Below are positions 42,657 through 50,975 of a stretch of DNA of 64,000 nucleotides, in pieces; the stretch's first letter is position 1; the number at the start of each line of letters is the position of its first letter. The translations under genes were made by a program, and so were the position numbers. Below the pieces are notes generated by a model, which ran no database searches, had not been told where the DNA came from, and worked only from the letters and a program-made list of their open reading frames with translations. Source of the DNA: Paractinoplanes polyasparticus. Its GTDB lineage: Bacteria; Actinomycetota; Actinomycetes; Mycobacteriales; Micromonosporaceae. The DNA is taken from the NCBI RefSeq assembly GCF_019710575.1, contig NZ_JAHWFK010000064.1, forward strand, positions 1 through 64,000. Reading direction: 5' to 3'.

Positions 42657-43253
42657 TCACCGGCCCCCGAGTCCCGCGGCGGCCAGGAACTCGCTGCGGG
42701 AGCGGGCGTCGTCGCGCAGCGCTCCCAGCATCGTCGAGGTGATGGTGCGCGCGCCGACGGCCTGCACTCCGCGCAGCGTCATGCACAGGTGCTCCGCCTC
42801 GATCACCACGCCTACCCCGTTCGGCTGGAGCTCCTTGGTGAGCCAGTCGGCGATCTGCTTCGTCAGCCTTTCCTGCACCTGGGCACCGTGCGCGAACATC
42901 TCGACGACCCGGGCCAGCTTGGACAGGCCGAGGATGCGGGAGGCGGGCAGGTAGCCGACGTGCGCCACCCCGGTGAACGGGAGCAGGTGGTGCTCGCACA
43001 CCGAGCGGAACGGAATGTCGCGGGCCATGACCAGTTCGTCGTACCCCTCGTCGTTGTCGAACGTGGTGAGCTTGAACTCGCGGGCGGTCAGCAGGTCGGC
43101 GTAGGCCCGGGCCATGCGGGCCGGCGTCTCGTGCAGGCTCTCCGGGCTCAGGTCGACGCCGAGCGCCTCGAGGAAGGCCGCGGCTGCGGCGGTCGCCGCC
43201 CCGAGGTTCCGGCCCGGCCGGAGGCGCGTCACTTCTTTGGCGGTGATGGTCAC
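42657..43253 (-). CDS. folE: GTP cyclohydrolase I
   Basis: 198 residues from GTG 43253, overlapping the dpgD stop (GTGA). Zinc and catalytic motifs are complete: SVCEHHLLPFTGVAHVGYLP, GLSKLARVVEMFA, QVQERLTKQIADWL, and AEHLCMTLRGVQ. It makes dihydroneopterin triphosphate from GTP. Its place in the middle of a Dpg/Hpg operon is unexpected: pterin supply for an aromatic hydroxylase, or for another cluster enzyme, is possible. Confidence 0.93.
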   Translation of the reverse strand: MTITAKEVTRLRPGRNLGAATAAAAAFLEALGVDLSPESLHETPARMARAYADLLTAREFKLTTFDNDEGYDELVMARDIPFRSVCEHHLLPFTGVAHVGYLPASRILGLSKLARVVEMFAHGAQVQERLTKQIADWLTKELQPNGVGVVIEAEHLCMTLRGVQAVGARTITSTMLGALRDDARSRSEFLAAAGLGGR

Positions 43254-44086
43254 TTGTCTCCCTCGATTCGTGTGCTGCCCGGCTCGGCGTACGTCCCGGA
43301 CCAGCTAGGTGGACGTCTCTCCGCGAAGGCGCGGGGTCCCTCGGCGGCGTCGGCGCTGCGCCGGCGCCGCTCCTCCCAGTCGTAGGTGGCGGTGAAGGCG
43401 CCGGGCAGGGACAGGTCGACCGAGCGCAGCGCGGCCTGTTTGATCGCCCGGACCGAAAGCGGCGCCGCGGCCAGCAGGTCGGCGACCCAGCCGTCGACGC
43501 ACTCGTCCAGACGCCCGGCCGGAACGACATCGTTGACCAGCCCGTACGCGTGTGCGGCGGCCGCGCCCAGCCGGCGACCGGTCAGCAGGTGGCCCATCGC
43601 GACCTTCTGCGGCAACTGCCGGATCAGCCGGAACACGCCGCCGGCGCCCGGCACGAGACCCAGCCGCACCTCCGGCAGACCGAACACCGCGCGGTCGGAC
43701 GCGACGATCAGGTCGCAGGCCAGGGCGAGCTCGAAGCCCCCGCCGAGGGCGTAGCCGTCGACCCGCGCGACGACCGGCTTGCTGAAATCGAAACGCTCGG
43801 TGAGCCGCGGCCAGCCGGGCCGGCCCCGGCTGCCGAAGGAGGAGGCGGGCGTGCCCGCCGCGTCGCCGCGTGCCCGTTCCTTGAGATCCTGTCCCACGGA
43901 GAACGCGCGATCGCCGGCTCCGGTCAGCACCACGACCCGGACCTCGTCGTCCGCCTCGGCGTCGTCCCAGACCTCGGCCAGTTCCTCGTGCATGCGCAGA
44001 TCCATGGCGTTGAGCACGTCGGGACGGTCCAGCGTGACCCGGGCGACGTGGTCCTTCTTCTCGTAGCGCACCCGGGCCCCGCTCAT
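43250..44086 (-). CDS. dpgD: Enoyl-CoA hydratase-family protein of Dpg biosynthesis
   Basis: 278 residues from ATG 44086 overlapping the dpgC stop (ATGA). Crotonase fold with AFSVGQDLKERA, YALGGGFELALACDLIVAS and LPEVRLGLVPGAGG. In the dpgABCD set it assists DpgA/DpgB in forming 3,5-dihydroxyphenylacetyl-CoA. A long open frame extends further upstream but overlaps dpgC. Confidence 0.92.
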   Translation of the reverse strand: MSGARVRYEKKDHVARVTLDRPDVLNAMDLRMHEELAEVWDDAEADDEVRVVVLTGAGDRAFSVGQDLKERARGDAAGTPASSFGSRGRPGWPRLTERFDFSKPVVARVDGYALGGGFELALACDLIVASDRAVFGLPEVRLGLVPGAGGVFRLIRQLPQKVAMGHLLTGRRLGAAAAHAYGLVNDVVPAGRLDECVDGWVADLLAAAPLSVRAIKQAALRSVDLSLPGAFTATYDWEERRRRSADAAEGPRAFAERRPPSWSGTYAEPGSTRIEGDK

Positions 44087-45384
44087 GCCGAACGCCCCGC
44101 GAACCGGCCGACCTTGTCGATCACGTCGCCGGCGTGGATGCGCAACGCCTGCTCGAGAGCGAACTCGGCCAGGTATTCGCGCAGCGCGTCGAGCGGCTCC
44201 TCGGCCACGTTGAGCATCCGCCGGTTGGCCACGACGGCGTCCCCGGACAGCGCGGCCAGGCTGCGCTCCACCGCCTCGTCCATCTCCTCCGGCGCCACCA
44301 CCTCGTCGACCAGCAGCCGTGCGTCCGGTTCGGTGGCCCGGATCCGGCGGCCGCCCAGGATGACCTGACGCGACAGCCGGGCCCCGGCGATGCGGCCGAG
44401 GCGCAGGTTGCCGGCGCCCGGAACGATCCCCTCGCGGGCGGCGGGCAGGCTGAGGTAGGCGTCGGAGGCCGCCAGCACGTGGTCGAAGACCAGCAGGAGC
44501 TGGCAGCCGCCGCCGATCGCGAAGGAGTCGACGGCCGCCACCCACGGTTTCTGTGCCGGCGGCAGCCACCGGTCCGGGTCGTCGTCGGCCACGCCGCGCA
44601 CCAGCTTGTGCAGGTAGCCGAGCTCGCGCCGGAGCAGGAACCCGGTAAGCGAGATCCGGCCGGCGCTGATCGCCTTGAGGTCGATTCCGGCGCTGAACAC
44701 CCGCCGGCCCCGGTACCGGGGATGGCTCATCTCGCCGCCCCGGACCAGACCCACCCGTACGGCGGGGTCGAGCAGGGCCAGGTCGACGGCGGTCTCCATG
44801 TCGTCGACCTGCTGCTCGTCCTCGGCGTTGAGGTTGTCCTGCCGGCACATCGTCAGCCGGGCCACCCCGTCGCGCCGTTCCAGCCGCACCGCCTCGGTGA
44901 CCAGCACGCCCGTACGCCGGAACTCCGGGAGCAGCCGCCGGGCCCGCGCGGTGGGCCGCAGCATCGCGGCCATCAGATGCCGCCCGGACCGCTCCGACCG
45001 CAGCACCGCCCGCAGGAAGATGCCCTGGTCGATCTCGAGCCCCTCCTGGTCGGACTGATCGCGGGACCGTTCCCGGGCCAGCTGTCCGGAGGTGGGCGCC
45101 AGCCCCGGAAACTCGTCCGCGGCCGCCTCGGCGAGCTCGTCCACCCGCAGGTGCCGCGTGCGGCCAGCGGTGAGCTCGTCGTAGACATGATCGGCGTACG
45201 CCGCCATGAACCGGGCCCGCAGGCGGCGGGCCGCGTCGTGGGCGGCCGCCGCCTCTGCCCGCTGTCCCGGCGTGCGCCGGCCGGGGGACGGCAACGCCGC
45301 CAGCACCCGGTCGGTCTGTGCCGCGACGTCGGTCAGGCGCACCCGGTCGGCGCCGAGGTCCCGCACCGGGGCCGCCGTGGTCAC
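44083..45384 (-). CDS. dpgC: 3,5-dihydroxyphenylacetyl-CoA 1,2-dioxygenase
   Basis: 433 residues from GTG 45384 overlapping the dpgB stop (GTGA). An N-terminal helical domain precedes a crotonase-type core: FSAGIDLKAISAG, SFAIGGGCQLLLVFDHVLAA, AREGIVPGAGNLRLGR. Length and order match the cofactor-free oxygenase that turns 3,5-dihydroxyphenylacetyl-CoA into 3,5-dihydroxyphenylglyoxylate. Confidence 0.93.
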   Translation of the reverse strand: MTTAAPVRDLGADRVRLTDVAAQTDRVLAALPSPGRRTPGQRAEAAAAHDAARRLRARFMAAYADHVYDELTAGRTRHLRVDELAEAAADEFPGLAPTSGQLARERSRDQSDQEGLEIDQGIFLRAVLRSERSGRHLMAAMLRPTARARRLLPEFRRTGVLVTEAVRLERRDGVARLTMCRQDNLNAEDEQQVDDMETAVDLALLDPAVRVGLVRGGEMSHPRYRGRRVFSAGIDLKAISAGRISLTGFLLRRELGYLHKLVRGVADDDPDRWLPPAQKPWVAAVDSFAIGGGCQLLLVFDHVLAASDAYLSLPAAREGIVPGAGNLRLGRIAGARLSRQVILGGRRIRATEPDARLLVDEVVAPEEMDEAVERSLAALSGDAVVANRRMLNVAEEPLDALREYLAEFALEQALRIHAGDVIDKVGRFAGRSA

Positions 45385-46049
45385 GATGCTGCCGCCCGGC
45401 GCAGGGCGCGGTCGCAGGCGGCCAGATGCGAGCCGAGAGCCTCCTCGAAGCTGTGCTCGGAGGCGTCGAGCTGAAGCTGCCGCCGGATCGCCAGCTCCTT
45501 TCCGGTGATGCCGGCCGACACGGTGGCGATCTCGGTGAGGACCGCGTCCGGCCGGTCGGCCACGACGTCGATCAGCCCGGCCGTCGCCGCCTGCTCGGCG
45601 CCGAGCGGCGTGCCGAGCAGCGCCGCCGTCCGCACGCCGGAACTGGAGCCCTGCCGGGCGAGCCGGTACAACGCCATGCCGGGCCACGTGGCGCCGCCAC
45701 CCGCGGGGACGATCAGCCGGGTTCCCGGCGCCGCGATCCGCATGTCCGTGGCGAGCAGGACGTCGAGGGCCGTGCCACCGCAGTCCCCTTCGGCGACGGC
45801 GACGGTGACCAGGCCGAGCCGTTCCAGCCGGCGCACCGCGCGTTCCCACTTGGTCAGCAGGCCGACGGAGAGATCCTCCGTCCAGCCCGGGCGCGGGGCG
45901 CCGGAGACGTACGCGGTCAGCAGTCCGGAGGCGAACCCGTCCTCGGCCCGGTCGCAGATCCTCAGCACCGCCTCGACCGCGGCCGTCGACACCGGCTCGC
46001 CTCCGTCGACGTGCAGCACCAGGTCGTCGATGCCCGCCGCGCTCACCAT
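45381..46049 (-). CDS. dpgB: Enoyl-CoA hydratase-family protein of Dpg biosynthesis
   Basis: 222 residues. Shortened crotonase fold (AEGDCGGTALDVLLATDMRIAAP, GGGATWPGMALYRLARQG). Overlaps dpgA by 7 bp. DpgB is known to stimulate DpgA in making the aromatic acyl-CoA. Confidence 0.9.
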   Translation of the reverse strand: MVSAAGIDDLVLHVDGGEPVSTAAVEAVLRICDRAEDGFASGLLTAYVSGAPRPGWTEDLSVGLLTKWERAVRRLERLGLVTVAVAEGDCGGTALDVLLATDMRIAAPGTRLIVPAGGGATWPGMALYRLARQGSSSGVRTAALLGTPLGAEQAATAGLIDVVADRPDAVLTEIATVSAGITGKELAIRRQLQLDASEHSFEEALGSHLAACDRALRRAAAS

Positions 46050-47149
46050 TGGATCAGTGCCGTTTCGATGGTCGAGCCCGGACCCATGGTCATCAGAACC
46101 CCGTAGTCGCCGGGCCGGGTGACACCCTCCTCGACCAGACGCTCGTAGGAGAAGAGGAACGAGCCGCTGGAGACGTTGCCGTAGTCGCGCAGCACCCGGA
46201 CGGTGTGCCGGACGTCGTGGCGGCTCAGACCGAGGTTCACCACCACGGCGTCGATCACCTTCTTGCCTCCGGAGTGGACGAGCCAGTGCCCGATGTCGCT
46301 GCGCCGCAGGCCGGTGCCGGCGAGGAGCCGGTCGACCACGGTCTCGGCGTTGGCCCCGACGACGTAGGGGATCTGGGGGTCGAGAAAGAAGCTGAAGCGG
46401 TCGAGGGCGCTGTCCCAGTCGTAGCGCATCGCGTCGATCGCGTCGGTGATCAGGAAGCTGGCGAACTTGAGGATCCGCGGACCCGGGCGGGCCTCGCCGG
46501 GGCCGTCACTGATCAGTGCCAGCGCGGCCGCGCCGTCGCCGAAGAGGCTGTTGACGACCGCCGTGCGCATGGTGCCGTCGAGGGCGTACGCCGCCGAGCA
46601 GGCCTCGGCGCAGAGCACCACGGCCAGCTCACCGGGGTGCGCGGCGGACCAACCGGCGACGACGTTGAGCGCGTTGAGCCCGGCGTTGCAGCCCATCCCC
46701 ACGATGTCGGAACGGCTGCAGTGCGGGTCGATGCCGAGTTCCTTGATGAGCAGCGCGCTGAGCCCGGGGGTCAGGAAGCCGGTCGACGTCACGCAGCAGA
46801 GGTGGCGCAGGTCGGAGAGGGCCGCGCCGGTCCGCTTGAGGCAGGCCTGCAGCGCCTGGCTGCCCATCTCGATGGCGAGGCGCTTGTGCTTGGCCAGCAG
46901 ATCACCCTGCGGCTCGGGCCGGCGCCGGCCGTCGGCGTCCGGCTCCGGAAGGGTGAGGCGCCGCTGGGTGATCGCGCTGTTCAGATAAACCGAGCGGACC
47001 TTCGGATCGTCGATTCCCAGAAGTCCCAGCAATTCGGGTTGGGTGACCGTTGTTCCGGTCGACGCGGTGCCCACTCCGACCATTCGTGAAATGGCCGGCC
47101 GGGCCGTGCTCGCGGGCGAATCGACGGGACGTTCGAGAGTGGCCGTCAT
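46043..47149 (-). CDS. dpgA: Type III polyketide synthase, 3,5-dihydroxyphenylacetyl-CoA synthase
   Basis: 368 residues from ATG 47149 (GGGGGTGG about 8 bases upstream; GTG 47167 is in frame but inside the leader ORF). The chalcone-synthase-type triad is present: Cys154 in GMGCNAGLN, His in HSGGKK, Asn in YGNVSSGS. It condenses four malonyl-CoA to the Dpg precursor. First enzyme gene of the operon; its ATG overlaps the stop of a 22-codon ORF (ATGA). Confidence 0.93.
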   Translation of the reverse strand: MTATLERPVDSPASTARPAISRMVGVGTASTGTTVTQPELLGLLGIDDPKVRSVYLNSAITQRRLTLPEPDADGRRRPEPQGDLLAKHKRLAIEMGSQALQACLKRTGAALSDLRHLCCVTSTGFLTPGLSALLIKELGIDPHCSRSDIVGMGCNAGLNALNVVAGWSAAHPGELAVVLCAEACSAAYALDGTMRTAVVNSLFGDGAAALALISDGPGEARPGPRILKFASFLITDAIDAMRYDWDSALDRFSFFLDPQIPYVVGANAETVVDRLLAGTGLRRSDIGHWLVHSGGKKVIDAVVVNLGLSRHDVRHTVRVLRDYGNVSSGSFLFSYERLVEEGVTRPGDYGVLMTMGPGSTIETALIQW

Positions 47150-47214
47150 CGGTAGAGCCACCCCCACATGCGGGGCTTACTGCGAATGAGTTCCTTGACC
47201 GACGCCGAAGACAT
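47146..47214 (-). CDS. 22-residue leader ORF translationally coupled to dpgA
   Basis: ATG 47214 has a perfect GGAGG (47221-47225) six bases upstream. It encodes 22 residues (begins MSSASVKELI, ends MWGWLYR) with stop TGA at 47146-47148, which shares bases with the dpgA ATG at 47147-47149. The best ribosome site in this region belongs to the small ORF, not to dpgA. I recognise no family. It could be a coupling leader, an attenuating peptide or a true small protein. Confidence 0.55.
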   Translation of the reverse strand: MSSASVKELIRSKPRMWGWLYR

Positions 47215-47252
47215 CGCAAACCTCCGAGCAATACGAAGAAGCTGACACCCGC

Positions 47253-47281
47253 GACGGTAGGTTTTCGCATTCGCGACCGTC
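47253..47281. repeat. Inverted repeat between the LAL gene and the dpg operon
   Basis: GACGGT (47253-47258) and ACCGTC (47276-47281) are separated by 17 bases, the same geometry as the StrR-type boxes elsewhere but with a different half-site. It lies 40 bp upstream of the leader ORF and downstream of the LAL stop, so it may be an operator or part of a terminator. Confidence 0.35.
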
Positions 47282-47311
47282 AAACGATGTCCAACCGCCC
47301 CGGACCGGAAA

Positions 47312-49642
47312 TCAGCAGCCGTATCTCTGGAGCCCGGCCCGGCTGCGCACGTTGAGTTTGCGATAGACCTTGGTGAGGTGCTGCTCGACGGTGCTCACCG
47401 TGACGAAAAGGCGCTCGGCGATCTGCCGGTTGGTCTTGCCGGCGGCGGCGAGCGTGGCGACCCGGTGCTCGGCGTCGGTGAGCTTGGCCCCGTCCTCGGG
47501 CGCCGGCGGCAGCGCCTCGGCGGGCGGAAAGCCCGGCACCGGATCGGTTTCGGGACCGGCCGGACCGTCCACAATGCACGCCGCGTCGACGCCCCAGCGG
47601 GCGATCAGGTCCAGGCACGACCGGGTGTAGGTCGCCGCGCTCTCCGGGTGGCCCATGGCCAGGTGGTACTGGCCGAGGGCGAGCAGGTAGGGCAGCGCGA
47701 ACGGCGTGTCGAACATCGCGGGCGGCACCGGGACCGCCAGATAGGACCGGGCCGAGTCGTTGTCGCCCAGATCGGTGCTGGCGCGGACCGCGACCGACAG
47801 CGGAAGGCCGACCACCACGCCCCACACGGGCGGCGGCACGGTGTCGAAGACCTCCCGGATGCTGCTGAGAGCGGTGGCGCTGTCGCCGGCCCGCAGCATG
47901 GCCACGGCCTCGATCGTCGCGATCATCACCCGCCGCATCGGCACCCGGTTGATCCACTCCTCCTTGAGCAGGCGGTCGCACCAGGCGATCGCCTCCGCCA
48001 GCCGGCCGGTCTGCACCAGCACGACGAGGGCGTAGAGGGCGGGCGTCAGCGGGGTGCCCGCCCGCATGCCGACCAGCATCTGGTCGGCCCGGTCGCTCGG
48101 CGCGCCGTCGACAGCGAGGCTCGCCGCCGCGCTGAGGTAGGCCGCGGCGGCCAACGGGCCGCTGAGGGCGAGCGGCGAGTCGGCGGGCAGACCGGTCTCG
48201 TCGCCGGTGCGGCGGAAGAAGGACCAGAGGTGCGCCGCGCCCGAGTCGCCCTCGCCGGGGTCGGTGAGCCGCATCAGCTCCTCGGCCTCGTCGAACTCGC
48301 CCCACCAGAGCAGCTGATTGACCGCGGTCAGCACGTCGGGACCGGCGAGCAGGCCGGCCCGGGCGTCCTGGCCCAGCTCGTGCAGGCGGCGCGCCGCCCG
48401 GCTCGGATCGGCGTGCCACTGCGCGTCGGCGAGCAGGACGCCGGCCCGGGCCCGCTGATCCTCGCCGGAGCTCGCCGAGACGGCGTGCCGCAGGCTGCTC
48501 ACCGCGCTGTCGACGTCGCCCGCGGCCATCGCCTCGCGGGCCGCCTCGCAGAGGATGGCGACCCGCCACGGCGCCTTGCCACCGTCCTGCGCCGTGATCA
48601 GATGCTCCGCCACGGCGCTCGCCGAGGCCCCGCTGCCGTGCAGCAGCTCGGCGGCCCGGCTGTGCATCACGGGCCGCTCCGGGAACGGGATGCCGGAGAG
48701 CACCGCCGCGCGGGTGCGCGGGTGCCGGAACCCGTCCCAGCCGAGGACGCCCATCTCCCGCAGATCCCGGATGCCCTCGTCGACCTGGGCCACGTCGAGA
48801 CCGCTGAGCTCCGCGACCAGCTCGGGGGTGGCGTGGTCGCCGAGGACCGCGATCGCTTCACCGATCTTGGCGGTCGACGGGGCACAGCGGTGCAGGCTGC
48901 GCAGGACGGCGTGCCGGAAGTTCACGCCCGGCTCGCCGGTTGCCGGGTCGGAGGCGGCGGACAGATCGTCGATGAGCGCGAACAGGAGCAGCGGGATGCC
49001 GCCGCTGACCTCGGCGCAGAACTGCACGAGCGCCCGGTCGGGCACGCCACCGAAAGGCTCGCGCAGCTGCTCGGCGATGTCGGCGCGGGTCAGCGGGGTG
49101 AGCCGGAGCCGGCGGCAGAACGGTAGGTGCAGCATCTCGGCGCGCAGATCCGCCGTGTCGCGCTCGTAGGAGGTGCTCTCGTTCAGCACCATCACCACAC
49201 CGGACGACTCGACCCGCCGGATGAGAAAGCTGAGGCACCGCAACGACTGCTCGTCGGCGAAGTGGACGTCGTCGATGCCGATGAGCAGGGTCCGACCGCA
49301 AGCGAAGTCGCGAACCGCTGCGGCCACACGGTCCATCAGCACGAAGAAGTCTTCGCCACTGTCGAGGCCGCCGGGGAACGGATCGGCCATCCCGGCGCCA
49401 CACATCGACTGGATCAGCCGGTCGACGACCCCGTACGGAAGCTCGCGCTCGCGGGCCGATCCGGTTACCTCGAAGCACCAGCTGCCCTCGCGGGCGGCGC
49501 GCGCCGACATGGCCTGGAGCAGGGCGGTCTTCCCCGTTCCGACCGGGCCGCTGACCAGCAGCACCGCGCCGCTGCCGCGGGTGGACGCCTCGTGGACCTG
49601 ATCGAACAGCAGCAATTCCGAACTTCGCCTACTCAATATCAC
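47312..49642 (-). CDS. LAL-type LuxR family cluster regulator
   Basis: 776 residues from GTG 49642 (G-rich ribosome site upstream; ATG 49663 is in frame). N-terminal ATPase with Walker A LLVSGPVGTGKTALL and Walker B TLLIGIDDVHFADEQSLRCLSFL, a long helical middle part, and a C-terminal LuxR HTH (LTDAEHRVATLAAAGKTNRQIAERLF, VSTVEQHLTKVYRKL). Such ATP-binding activators control glycopeptide clusters together with StrR proteins. It precedes the dpg operon on the same strand. A StrR-type box lies about 225 bp upstream. Confidence 0.9.
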   Translation of the reverse strand: MILSRRSSELLLFDQVHEASTRGSGAVLLVSGPVGTGKTALLQAMSARAAREGSWCFEVTGSARERELPYGVVDRLIQSMCGAGMADPFPGGLDSGEDFFVLMDRVAAAVRDFACGRTLLIGIDDVHFADEQSLRCLSFLIRRVESSGVVMVLNESTSYERDTADLRAEMLHLPFCRRLRLTPLTRADIAEQLREPFGGVPDRALVQFCAEVSGGIPLLLFALIDDLSAASDPATGEPGVNFRHAVLRSLHRCAPSTAKIGEAIAVLGDHATPELVAELSGLDVAQVDEGIRDLREMGVLGWDGFRHPRTRAAVLSGIPFPERPVMHSRAAELLHGSGASASAVAEHLITAQDGGKAPWRVAILCEAAREAMAAGDVDSAVSSLRHAVSASSGEDQRARAGVLLADAQWHADPSRAARRLHELGQDARAGLLAGPDVLTAVNQLLWWGEFDEAEELMRLTDPGEGDSGAAHLWSFFRRTGDETGLPADSPLALSGPLAAAAYLSAAASLAVDGAPSDRADQMLVGMRAGTPLTPALYALVVLVQTGRLAEAIAWCDRLLKEEWINRVPMRRVMIATIEAVAMLRAGDSATALSSIREVFDTVPPPVWGVVVGLPLSVAVRASTDLGDNDSARSYLAVPVPPAMFDTPFALPYLLALGQYHLAMGHPESAATYTRSCLDLIARWGVDAACIVDGPAGPETDPVPGFPPAEALPPAPEDGAKLTDAEHRVATLAAAGKTNRQIAERLFVTVSTVEQHLTKVYRKLNVRSRAGLQRYGC

Positions 49643-49867
49643 GAGCCCCCCCGCCGGGCACATCCCATTACTGCATGGGACCGGACCCTACCGAAGCGGA
49701 GCAAACGACGGAAACGCAGATCCAGATCGGACGGACGTCATTTTCGGCAGGTCAGGGGCGGGTTACCCGATTAAGGTCCGAACCTAAGAATCTTCTGTGA
49801 ATGACCTTCCGGACCGCCTGCCTGCACCATCGGCCTCGGTGATATAGGACATTGCATCTCGGCGCCT

Positions 49868-49896
49868 GTCCAACCGCGTGCCTCCGCCGGTTGGAC
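49868..49896. promoter_or_regulatory. StrR/Bbr-type 29-bp operator upstream of the LAL gene
   Basis: GTCCAA (49868-49873) - 17 bases - TTGGAC (49891-49896); the arms extend inward as CC/GG, so each arm is GTCCAACC or its complement. This matches the half-site and spacing I recall for the balhimycin regulator Bbr. Confidence 0.6.
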
Positions 49897-49905
49897 AGTG
49901 CCCGG

Positions 49906-50709
49906 TCAGCGGCCTGCCGCCGCCGCCTTCGCCTGACGCCACTGCTCGTCGTTGAGTCCCCGGCGCCAATATCCGGAAATTGACAGCAATTCCTTGGCCA
50001 CTGCGCGTTCGCGGAGCAGGAAGCGGCGCAGATCCTGCATCACGCCGCCCTCGCCGTGCACGAAAGCCTGCACCACCCCGGGCTCGAAGGACAGCGACCG
50101 CACGGCCTCGGCCAGGCTCCCGCCCCGGTTGCGGTGCACCCACCGGATCTCGCAGTCCGCGGCGGTGGGCAGCTCCTGCTCCTCACCGGCGTCGCCGACC
50201 TCGACGATCACCCTGGCCCGCCGGCCCGGCGCCATGGCCTCGAGGGTCACGGCGATCGCCGGCAGCGCGACGGCGTCGCCCACCAGCAGATGCCAGTCCG
50301 CCTCAGCGCCCGGCCGGTAGAGACCGCGCGACTCGTGCAGGAGCACCGGATCGCCCGGGCGGAGCGTGGACAGCCAGGACGGCGTCAGCCCGGGTCGGCC
50401 GTGGTCATAGATGTCGATCGCCATCTCGCCGGCCACCGGGTCGAGGGAGCGCACCGTGTAGGTGCGGGTGCGCGGCCACGCCGCGCGCGGCAGATCGGCG
50501 TGGATGCGGCGCATGTCGAGGTCGCCGGGGTAGGTCACCCCGGGCCGCAGAAAAGCCACCCGCACGTACGTGTCGGTGAACGGTCCGACGTCGAATTGCG
50601 CGACGGCCGGACCGGCGACGATCATTCTCGTCATTCGCGGGCCGACTCTCTCCAACCGGTGCAGAGCCAGCCGGACAAGGGGCCGGCCGGGCGCCGTGGT
50701 GCCGATCAT
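49906..50709 (-). CDS. Siderophore-interacting-protein-type FAD/NAD(P)H reductase
   Basis: 267 residues from ATG 50709 with GGAGG upstream. FAD site RTYTVRSLDPVAGEMAIDIYDHG and LTPSWLSTLRPGDPVLLHESRG, NAD(P)H region HLLVGDAVALPAIAVTLEAM, and the C-terminal ISGYWRRGLNDEQW are those of the SIP/ViuB ferric reductases. It would release iron from ferric siderophores. An iron-box palindrome lies 30 bp upstream, so iron repression is expected. It diverges from the diiron hydroxylase gene and could also donate electrons to it (inference). Confidence 0.92.
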   Translation of the reverse strand: MIGTTAPGRPLVRLALHRLERVGPRMTRMIVAGPAVAQFDVGPFTDTYVRVAFLRPGVTYPGDLDMRRIHADLPRAAWPRTRTYTVRSLDPVAGEMAIDIYDHGRPGLTPSWLSTLRPGDPVLLHESRGLYRPGAEADWHLLVGDAVALPAIAVTLEAMAPGRRARVIVEVGDAGEEQELPTAADCEIRWVHRNRGGSLAEAVRSLSFEPGVVQAFVHGEGGVMQDLRRFLLRERAVAKELLSISGYWRRGLNDEQWRQAKAAAAGR

Positions 50710-50738
50710 TTTTCCTCCCCGTCCGATGCTGACGAGGG

Positions 50739-50758
50739 TGAGGATAGGCTCGCCTACC
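50739..50758. promoter_or_regulatory. Iron box (DmdR/IdeR-type operator)
   Basis: TGAGGATAGGCTCGCCTACC contains TAGGC-TC-GCCTA and follows the actinobacterial iron-box consensus. It lies 30 bp upstream of the reductase start, between two divergent genes. Confidence 0.7.
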
Positions 50759-50797
50759 GCAATGGGCGAGCACGGTCGAACAGCGCCCGGGACGACC

Positions 50798-50874
50798 GTT
50801 CAACTGCGCGGAAAAACAGTTGGACGCACCTATTTTCGCGCGGTTGACATCGACACGGTCCCTGCTGCGATAGT
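50798..50874 (+). promoter_or_regulatory. StrR-type 28-bp box and promoter of the diiron hydroxylase gene
   Basis: GTTCAACTG (50798-50806) and CAGTTGGAC (50817-50825) form an inverted repeat 28 bp long. TTGACA (50844-50849) follows 18 bp later, with GATAGT (50869-50874) as possible -10 at a long 19-bp spacing. An activator box just upstream of a -35 fits positive control by StrR. Confidence 0.5.
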
Positions 50875-50975
50875 GACTCCCGGAACGCGGTGGCAGCCAC
50901 GCACTCCCCGCTTCCTGATACGACGGGAAACAATTCTGCCGTCGATCGGAGTGACCATTCTCGGTTGGAGGGTTC

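Noticed and set aside
49868..49896. The 29-bp inverted repeat as terminator of the reductase gene
   Set aside because: Possible by position just after its stop, but the half-sites and spacing are shared with a box in a promoter position at 60654, favouring an operator.
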